Below are positions 59,218 through 64,000 of a DNA stretch of 64,000 bases, piece after piece. Numbering within the stretch: the first letter of the stretch is position 1; every line of letters starts with the position of its first letter. Both the position numbers and the translations under genes were made by a program. Origin of the DNA: JAUIAI01 sp049680625 (GTDB taxonomy: Bacteria > Pseudomonadota > Gammaproteobacteria > Burkholderiales > Burkholderiaceae_E); contig JBAUID010000058.1 in assembly GCA_049680625.1 (NCBI GenBank), forward strand, positions 62,001 through 126,000, read 5' to 3'. The notes beneath the pieces were generated by a model, which saw nothing but the letters and a program-made list of their open reading frames with translations, was not told the origin of the DNA and made no database searches.

Positions 59218-59586
59218 TCAACAGCCGTTTTGGTCAGCCGGCCTGTCGGGGATACTGGGTTTGCCTAAGTCACCGAAATTACCAGGTCTGCTGCTTGCGG
59301 CCGATGTTTTGACCGGGCCAGCTTGGGTGGATTCTCCGTTGGCTTTGGCGCGCAGGGCGGCGATTGCTTTTCGATTGACAGTAAATCCCCGGCCTGAAGG
59401 GCCTTCGGACTCCGCCAGAACGTCGGTGAGCAGCCCCCACTCGAGCAGGACTAGGAACTCGTCTACCGGCATACCTTGTTCGGTCAGCGATGCATATAAG
59501 GCGCGCTCCGAAATGCTGTTGCCATAGCCACGGGTCGCTTTCTCAAGGCGATCCATTCGGTTCAAAAGGAAGTTGGTAAATAGCAT
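59218..59586 (-). CDS. Hypothetical protein
   Basis: 122 residues; unrecognised. The first ~85 residues look folded and mainly helical (ISERALYASLTEQGMPVDEFLVLLEWGLL, FTVNRKAIAALRAKANGE), the rest is low complexity (Ser/Pro/Gly). It could be a small winged-helix-like domain. It is 126 bp downstream of the RDD gene on the same strand and convergent with the decarboxylase gene. Weak ribosome binding site; a second possible start lies at 59556. It may be real but without homology evidence I am not sure. Confidence 0.5.
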   Translation of the reverse strand: MLFTNFLLNRMDRLEKATRGYGNSISERALYASLTEQGMPVDEFLVLLEWGLLTDVLAESEGPSGRGFTVNRKAIAALRAKANGESTQAGPVKTSAASSRPGNFGDLGKPSIPDRPADQNGC

Positions 59587-59712
59587 GTGACAGACAATGC
59601 CATCACCACCGGGCGGCGGTTGTGCGCTTGGTCACAGGCCGGAGACTCAATGAATTGTGGGGGACAAACGGTCGCTGCCGAGCGATGAAGGGTCGCCGCG
59701 CGCAGCAGCCTG

Positions 59713-60210
59713 CTAGGGGTGGTTCGGAGGAACGGCTTTGGCCGATTGCATCACCAGGCGGGTACCCGCCACGAGGTCGTAAAGCGCCCGTCGCTGTGGA
59801 TCAATAATTGTCCAGCTAGCTGGCAGCATGAGTAACAACAGGCCGGCGGGGTGCCACTTGGTAACCGCCAGCGCCGCGATCAGCATCATTAGCGCAACAA
59901 AATAGCGAATTAGCGCCCGGCCAATAGTCACGTACCTTCCCGCACTATCGACGACTTGCAAGTCCAGGGTTTTCATCGGCAGGGTTCGACGACCCGCAGA
60001 CCACTGACCACCAAAATAGGCGGCCATTACGATTACCAGCAATAGCTGCGAGACGCCGCCCAGCAGGCCGCCTTCACCCTTGTACGTGGTGAGAGTAGAA
60101 AATAAGTAGTTGACCAGCCATAGCACCCCAAACAGTATGACGCACTCGTAGATGATTCCCATGAACCGTCGCCAGGGGTGGGCATCAGTCAGCCGCAATG
60201 GCCCTTCCAT
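59713..60210 (-). CDS. RDD family membrane protein
   Basis: 165 residues with three to four transmembrane segments (about 17-36, 52-72, 105-130). The RDD signature is seen near the start (PWRRFMGIIYECVILFGVLWL) and in WSAGRRTLPMKTLDLQVVDSAGRYVTIGRALIRYFVALM, closing with DPQRRALYDLVAGTRLV. Function unknown for the family (some are linked to ion transport or alkaline stress). Last gene of the sigma-DUF3619-DUF3106-RDD group; 5 bp after DUF3106. Confidence 0.87.
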   Translation of the reverse strand: MEGPLRLTDAHPWRRFMGIIYECVILFGVLWLVNYLFSTLTTYKGEGGLLGGVSQLLLVIVMAAYFGGQWSAGRRTLPMKTLDLQVVDSAGRYVTIGRALIRYFVALMMLIAALAVTKWHPAGLLLLMLPASWTIIDPQRRALYDLVAGTRLVMQSAKAVPPNHP

Positions 60211-60215
60211 TGGAG

Positions 60216-60719
60216 CTATTTCGACCGGCCGAGAGGCTGGGCTGCGTCATTGGCCAGACCACTGCGCACGGCAGCGCCGTTAACGGTTGAGCTTAAGCGT
60301 CCGTTCTTGCGCAGAACCGCTTTTTGCTCATTAGTCATTTGTTTATATCGCTCCCATTCAGCAAGCCGCTCGCCCTGGTCGAGTTCTTTTGCCACACGGA
60401 TGTTAGCCCGCGCGTCTGCCCGTTGGGCGGGGGTTAATCCTGCCCATTGGACCACTCTTTTTTTTGCACGGTCGCGTTCATCAGGACTCAGCGAGGGGAA
60501 TCGGTTAGCCAGCAAGACCCAGGCGCGTTTGTCACTTGTCGACCACTGGTTCCACTGACTTTTAAACGGGGCGAGTACTTGTTTTTGCAGATCGGTTAGC
60601 TGCTCCCATGGCCAGGTCGTTGATTGCGCAGACGCAACGGTTCCCGTCGTCAATAATACGCAACAAAGCACAGCCGTGAGTATTCGTATAGCGTCAATGC
60701 GTTTTCCCACAATGTTCAT
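60216..60719 (-). CDS. DUF3106 exported protein
   Basis: 167 residues. Signal peptide (residues 1-30, ending ASAQ). The mature part is helical, Trp/Arg-rich: WPWEQLTDLQKQVLAPFKSQWNQWSTSDKRAWVLLANRFPSLSPDERDRAKKRVVQWAGLTPAQRADARANIRVAKEL, matching DUF3106. The WxxLTxxQ pattern resembles CpxP/Spy-like periplasmic proteins, but no function is established. Overlaps the DUF3619 stop by 4 bp and is followed by the RDD gene. Confidence 0.88.
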   Translation of the reverse strand: MNIVGKRIDAIRILTAVLCCVLLTTGTVASAQSTTWPWEQLTDLQKQVLAPFKSQWNQWSTSDKRAWVLLANRFPSLSPDERDRAKKRVVQWAGLTPAQRADARANIRVAKELDQGERLAEWERYKQMTNEQKAVLRKNGRLSSTVNGAAVRSGLANDAAQPLGRSK

Positions 60720-61081
60720 TGGCGGGTATTCTCGATGAACACGGCAAAGCCTTTGTCGGTAAACGCGGCAATCGGCAATTCATCGAGCAATACAGCCTCG
60801 TCTACCGCGGCCAGTTCCTGGGCGAATTGTTCCGATTGATTGCCATCAGTCCACTGAGCAATACCAAACAAGCCGATGACGGCAAACATGGCCGGCACTG
60901 CGGTTATGGCCAGGCGGAACCATAGCGCAGGGGTGTCAGGGTCAGCCAGCGCGTTGCTCGTCAGGTGGGTCAGTGACGCGGTTCGCGCTTCGTGCAGCTT
61001 CCTGGTGACGTGCTCGGGCAGGGCGGTTGCCCCCTGGTCTAGTTCACGCCGAATGGCGTAGGCTATTTGCTTTTCGTTCAT
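60716..61081 (-). CDS. DUF3619 membrane protein
   Basis: 121 residues from ATG 61081, which overlaps the sigma factor stop (ATGA). N-terminal cytoplasmic part NEKQIAYAIRRELDQGATALPEHVTRKLHEARTASL, then one transmembrane helix LWFRLAITAVPAMFAVIGLFGIA, then a periplasmic acidic region (AVDEAVLLDELPIAAFTDKGF). This layout, one helix with the N-part inside, fits a membrane-bound anti-sigma factor for the ECF sigma encoded just upstream; that role is inferred. DUF3106 follows with a 4-bp overlap. Confidence 0.87.
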   Translation of the reverse strand: MNEKQIAYAIRRELDQGATALPEHVTRKLHEARTASLTHLTSNALADPDTPALWFRLAITAVPAMFAVIGLFGIAQWTDGNQSEQFAQELAAVDEAVLLDELPIAAFTDKGFAVFIENTRQ

Positions 61082-61650
61082 AGTGATATGCCCCGTGCGC
61101 TTAGCGCCTTGGCGAGAGTTCGGGTAGCGCGGGAACAATGTGTTTTTACGCTGCCTTCAGAGCAGCCCATGGCCATGGCGGTTTCGGCCACATTCAATTC
61201 TTCCCAGTAACGCATCATGAACGCCTCACGTTGACGCTTAGGTAGTTTCTTAATTTCGTTTTCAATAATCGTCAAGGTCTGTGATCTGTCAACCTGATCG
61301 GCGGCACTTTCGTCCTGCCAGCGCACATCGGCTGGTTCGAGTGATTCGAGAATATCCCGCTCGCTGATATCGTCCGCGCCGCCAGGGCTCAGGGCTGACA
61401 ACAGCGTTGTCCAGGTATTGCGGACTTTCTGGCGTCGGAAATGGTCGGTGACCACGTTTTTCAGGATGCGCTGGAACAACGGCCCAAGCTCTTCAACGGG
61501 CTTGCCGCCGTAGCTTTTGACCAGTTTCAGCATGGCGTCCTGCACGATATCCAGGGCGGTATGCTCATCGCGTACCGCAAACATCGCCTGCTTGAAAGCC
61601 CGACGCTCTACTGAGGCCAGGAATTGGTCCATTTCGGGACGGGTTGCCAT
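61078..61650 (-). CDS. ECF RNA polymerase sigma factor
   Basis: 190 residues from ATG 61650; earlier starts up to 61884 would add an unrelated N-terminus. Region 2 (about 10-80) includes RRAFKQAMFAVRDEHTALDIVQDAMLKLVKSYGG, then TDHFRRQKVRN; region 4 (about 125-185) is LPKRQREAFMMRYWEELNVAETAMAMGCSEGSVKTHCSRATRTLAKAL, a clear helix-turn-helix. It likely directs polymerase to a stress or envelope regulon. The next gene DUF3619 is a candidate anti-sigma factor. The promoter region faces ilvB over 578 bp. Confidence 0.93.
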   Translation of the reverse strand: MATRPEMDQFLASVERRAFKQAMFAVRDEHTALDIVQDAMLKLVKSYGGKPVEELGPLFQRILKNVVTDHFRRQKVRNTWTTLLSALSPGGADDISERDILESLEPADVRWQDESAADQVDRSQTLTIIENEIKKLPKRQREAFMMRYWEELNVAETAMAMGCSEGSVKTHCSRATRTLAKALSARGISL

Positions 61651-62228
61651 TGTTCTTGATTCTCGGTAACTCAGCGCAATTAACCGGTAGGGCTGGCCCG
61701 CCGAAAACCAGATAACCACCGTATTTGATAACCCGCCGGGTCGCATTGGGCTGGGTCCGATCGATCGGACCGCCGTGGAGCCGTTCGAATCACGCGCAAT
61801 GCTACCACTGCGCCCCGGTTCAGTTGCCGTGCACATAGCGCTTGGATATGGCACCTTGGGATCGCTCTTTGTCCAGTGGCCCAAATCCGGCAGGGGTCGA
61901 TGATGCTTTGGTGGCCAGTGGCCACGATCGGGCGGCCCATGCTTGACCGGCCCGCGTCGCCAGCTTATTCTTATCGGCTGGCTTTTTGCGGTGCGTCAGA
62001 CAGCAGGCTGGTTTCCGGATAGCGGCAACTTTGCCTCAGTTGCGCCTGTCGGTAAGCCTATCATTTTCCCGAGTTCGCCTTACCGGGCGAAACCCGGGGT
62101 TTCCGATCAACATGTCAGATCCTGTTTCAAGGTCTGTGTCGGCGTTTTCCGGTAGCTGCTGTGCTATTGCCGGGTCCGCTGGTGCCGGCGAATGGGGTTT
62201 TCTGATTATTGACACAGGATAGAGTTCC
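61651..62228. promoter_or_regulatory. 578-bp region between the sigma factor and ilvB
   Basis: I see no gene in this stretch. It holds an 18-bp perfect palindrome (61754-61771) and, nearer to ilvB, two alternative overlapping hairpins (62074-62091 and 62089-62103) that share three bases. The ilvB ribosome binding site AGGATAGAG is close to its ATG. No leader peptide rich in branched-chain residues with a terminator was found. Confidence 0.5.
61754..61771. promoter_or_regulatory. 18-bp perfect palindrome upstream of the sigma factor gene
   Basis: GGTCCGATCGATCGGACC equals its own reverse complement. It lies about 105 bp upstream of the chosen sigma ATG, in the divergent control region. Could be an operator; the binding protein is unknown. 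Confidence 0.5.
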
Positions 62229-63959
62229 ATGGAGCTATCAGGCGCCGAAATCGTTGTGCGCAGCCTTGAGGCAGAAGGCGTTAAGTATTTGTTCGGGTAT
62301 CCCGGCGGGGCAGTCCTTTTCATTTACGACGAAATTTTCAAACAAGACGGTTTTCAGCATATTCTCGTCCGCCATGAGCAAGCGGCCGTGCATGCAGCTG
62401 ACGCTTATTCGCGCAGCACCCAGGAGGTTGGTGTTTGCCTGGTGACGAGCGGGCCGGGGGTGACTAATGCGGTTACCGGCATTGCTACCGCCTACATGGA
62501 TTCCATCCCCCTCGTGATTATTTCCGGGCAGGTGCCGACCCATGCGATTGGCGAAGACGCGTTTCAAGAGTGTGATGCTATTGGTATTACCCGCCCGTGT
62601 GTAAAGCACAACTTCCTGGTTCGCAACGTCAAAGATCTTGCCGGAATTATGAAAAAAGCGTTCCACATTGCGCGGACCGGACGGCCCGGCCCGGTGCTGG
62701 TTGACATTCCGAAAGATGTCACCCGGGAACGCTGCAAGTTTGAGTATCCGGAAACCGTTTCGATGCGGTCGTACAGCCCGGTGACCAAGGGGCACCATGG
62801 CCAGATCAAGCGCGCCGCCCAGCTGATTCGTTCAGCTGAGCGACCAATGATTTACAGCGGCGGCGGGGTGATTCTGAGCAATGCATCAAATGAATTACGT
62901 CGCTTTGTCGAGATGACCGGATATCCGGTCACTAATACGCTGATGGGGCTGGGCGCGGTCAAGGGCAGCGACCCCCGCTTCGTTGGTATGCCTGGCATGC
63001 ACGGTACCTACGAAGCCAATCTGGCGATGCAGCACTGCGACGTCTTAATTGCGATAGGTGCGCGCTTTGACGACCGGGTCATCGGCAATCCGAAGCACTT
63101 CGCACAAAATGCCCGAAAAATTATCCATATTGACATCGACCCCTCGTCAATCTCGAAACGCGTGAAGGTTGATGTACCAATTGTCGGTGACGTGGGTGAG
63201 GCCTTGCGCAGCATCATGGATTTGCTCAGTGATCAAGCCGGTGATGTCGAAAACCATATTCCGTCTAATGCGGATGCCTTGTCCGCATGGTGGCAACAAA
63301 TTGGTGAATGGCGGGCGCGCGACTGCATGGCCTTCGCCAATTCTGATGAAGTGATTAAGCCGCAGTTTGTTATCCAGACCTTGTGCGAACTGACTGGTGG
63401 TGACGCTATCATTACCTCCGATGTCGGGCAGCACCAGATGTGGGCGGCCCAGTATTACAAGTTTAATGAGCCACGCCACTGGATTAACTCTGGCGGCCTT
63501 GGAACAATGGGTGTAGGTATTCCCTATGCGATGGGTGCCATTTTGGCAAACCCAGGTAAACAAGTGGCCTGCGTGACCGGTGAAGGTTCAGTGCAGATGT
63601 GTATTCAAGAGTTGTCGACCTGCAAACAGTATGAATTGCCCATCAAAATTATCAGCCTGAACAACCGTTATCTCGGTATGGTTCGCCAGTGGCAGGAAAT
63701 AGAATACGGTAAGCGATACTCGCAGTCTTACATGGACGCACTGCCAAATTTTGTCGCGTTGGCCGAAGCTTACGGACACATTGGTATTCGTGTTGAAAAA
63801 CCGTCCGATGTTGAGCCGGCTTTGCGTGACGCATTCGGTAAGTACAAAGACCGCCTGGTATTCCTTGACATCATTACCGACCAGACCGAAAACGTCTGGC
63901 CGATGGTGCAGGGTGGCAAAGGGTTGACCGAGATGATTCTCGGCGCCGAAGACTTGTAA
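62229..63959 (+). CDS. ilvB: Acetolactate synthase large subunit
   Basis: 576 residues. TPP/FAD enzyme forming acetolactate or acetohydroxybutyrate, first step of valine/leucine/isoleucine synthesis. Visible: LFGYPGGAVLFIYDEIF, the catalytic Glu in VRHEQAAVHAADAYSRS, VTSGPGVTNAVTGIATAYMDSIPLVIISGQVP, FQECDAIGITRPCVKHN, and the TPP-binding DVGQHQMWAAQYY ... GEGSVQMCIQELSTC ... NNRYLGMVRQWQEIEYGKRYSQSYMD. Close to the IlvI/AHAS III or IlvB type of beta/gammaproteobacteria. The small subunit starts 11 bp downstream. Confidence 0.96.
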   Translation: MELSGAEIVVRSLEAEGVKYLFGYPGGAVLFIYDEIFKQDGFQHILVRHEQAAVHAADAYSRSTQEVGVCLVTSGPGVTNAVTGIATAYMDSIPLVIISGQVPTHAIGEDAFQECDAIGITRPCVKHNFLVRNVKDLAGIMKKAFHIARTGRPGPVLVDIPKDVTRERCKFEYPETVSMRSYSPVTKGHHGQIKRAAQLIRSAERPMIYSGGGVILSNASNELRRFVEMTGYPVTNTLMGLGAVKGSDPRFVGMPGMHGTYEANLAMQHCDVLIAIGARFDDRVIGNPKHFAQNARKIIHIDIDPSSISKRVKVDVPIVGDVGEALRSIMDLLSDQAGDVENHIPSNADALSAWWQQIGEWRARDCMAFANSDEVIKPQFVIQTLCELTGGDAIITSDVGQHQMWAAQYYKFNEPRHWINSGGLGTMGVGIPYAMGAILANPGKQVACVTGEGSVQMCIQELSTCKQYELPIKIISLNNRYLGMVRQWQEIEYGKRYSQSYMDALPNFVALAEAYGHIGIRVEKPSDVEPALRDAFGKYKDRLVFLDIITDQTENVWPMVQGGKGLTEMILGAEDL

Positions 63960-63970
63960 GGAGCGGGCCA

Positions 63971-64000
63971 ATGAAACACGTTATTTCTGTCCTGCTTGAG
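63971..64000 (+). CDS. ilvH: Acetolactate synthase small subunit (5' end only)
   Basis: Only ten codons are in the window: MKHVISVLLE, which match the start of IlvH/IlvN regulatory subunits (RHIISVLLENEPGALSRV). GGAG lies eight bases upstream of the ATG. It carries the valine feedback site of the enzyme. Cut by the right edge. Confidence 0.85.
   Translation, partial: MKHVISVLLE

Noticed and set aside
58433..59221. A 262-residue minus-strand open frame inside the decarboxylase gene
   Set aside because: Antisense shadow of a conserved PLP decarboxylase.
61788..61802. A GTTCGAATC stretch like a tRNA T-loop
   Set aside because: No matching acceptor, D or anticodon stems are found around it, and no CCA end.
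61943..62222. Leader peptide and attenuator for ilvB
   Set aside because: Short open frames here lack a run of Leu/Val/Ile codons followed by a terminator hairpin with a T-run.

Overview
This 64 kb window looks like chromosomal DNA of a gammaproteobacterium, probably an environmental lineage that I cannot name. Supporting features are a recC-recB-recD locus, the rpsF-priB-rpsR-rplI-dnaB order (PriB is limited to beta/gammaproteobacteria), an AlaC-type aminotransferase, E. coli-type threonine synthase, and a heat-shock sigma-32 type promoter in front of clpB. One stretch (an ECF sigma factor with DUF3619, DUF3106 and RDD genes, divergent from ilvB-ilvH) resembles a gene order I know mainly from betaproteobacteria. 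No rRNA, tRNA, insertion sequence, prophage or CRISPR array was seen. Genes are densely packed with many ATGA-type overlaps.

Layout: 1-6485 recC (3' part), recB, recD. 6507-9583 (minus) a four-gene envelope module: TlpA-like thioredoxin, DUF4266 mini-lipoprotein, DUF3570 outer-membrane barrel, ApbE flavin transferase; divergent from it, 9742-11909, an OmpR-family response regulator and histidine kinase, with two 11-bp-period direct repeats between them. 11892-16541 (minus) a GntR/FCD regulator, a PhyH dioxygenase, a Rossmann-SAF oxidoreductase and an acyl-CoA synthetase, probably one catabolic cluster. 16811-19225 a tandem AAA ATPase. 19410-22714 the DUF1800/DUF1501 pair. 22827-24387 a methyltransferase and a lipase-like hydrolase, convergent and overlapping. 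24778-27930 the ribosomal protein/primosome/helicase operon. 28009-29181 pobA. 29211-36929 (minus) a small Mth938-like protein, Bcp, PhoH, an orphan histidine kinase, an APH-fold kinase, an aberrant enolase and a glycosyltransferase. 37039-41023 alaC, hom, thrC. 41106-44837 mobB, moeA, moaD, moaE, crcB and an EamA transporter. 44870-46809 (minus) an OYE flavoenzyme and an alpha/beta hydrolase. 46877-49513 clpB. 49944-54326 two tandem secreted Sde182-like proteins. 54543-59179 carbonic anhydrase, D-aminoacylase-type amidohydrolase and a large PLP decarboxylase. 59218-61650 (minus) the sigma/DUF3619/DUF3106/RDD group. 62229-64000 ilvB and the first codons of ilvH.

The strongest lead for an undescribed system is the TlpA-DUF4266-DUF3570-ApbE module. 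The DUF3570 barrel carries a D-x-x-T-G-A-S sequence that fits the ApbE flavinylation consensus, and the small lipoprotein ends in a Gly/Cys tail that the thioredoxin could serve. This suggests a covalently flavinylated outer-membrane redox device. A second lead is an APH-type kinase three bases upstream of an enolase homologue that has lost two active-site loop residues, followed directly by a glycosyltransferase. A third is the GntR-PhyH-SAF-acyl-CoA ligase cluster with a perfect TGTATACA-centred operator. Several loci also carry short perfect tandem duplications, one of them (20 bp x 2) in the coding start of the kinase, where a change in copy number would shift the frame.
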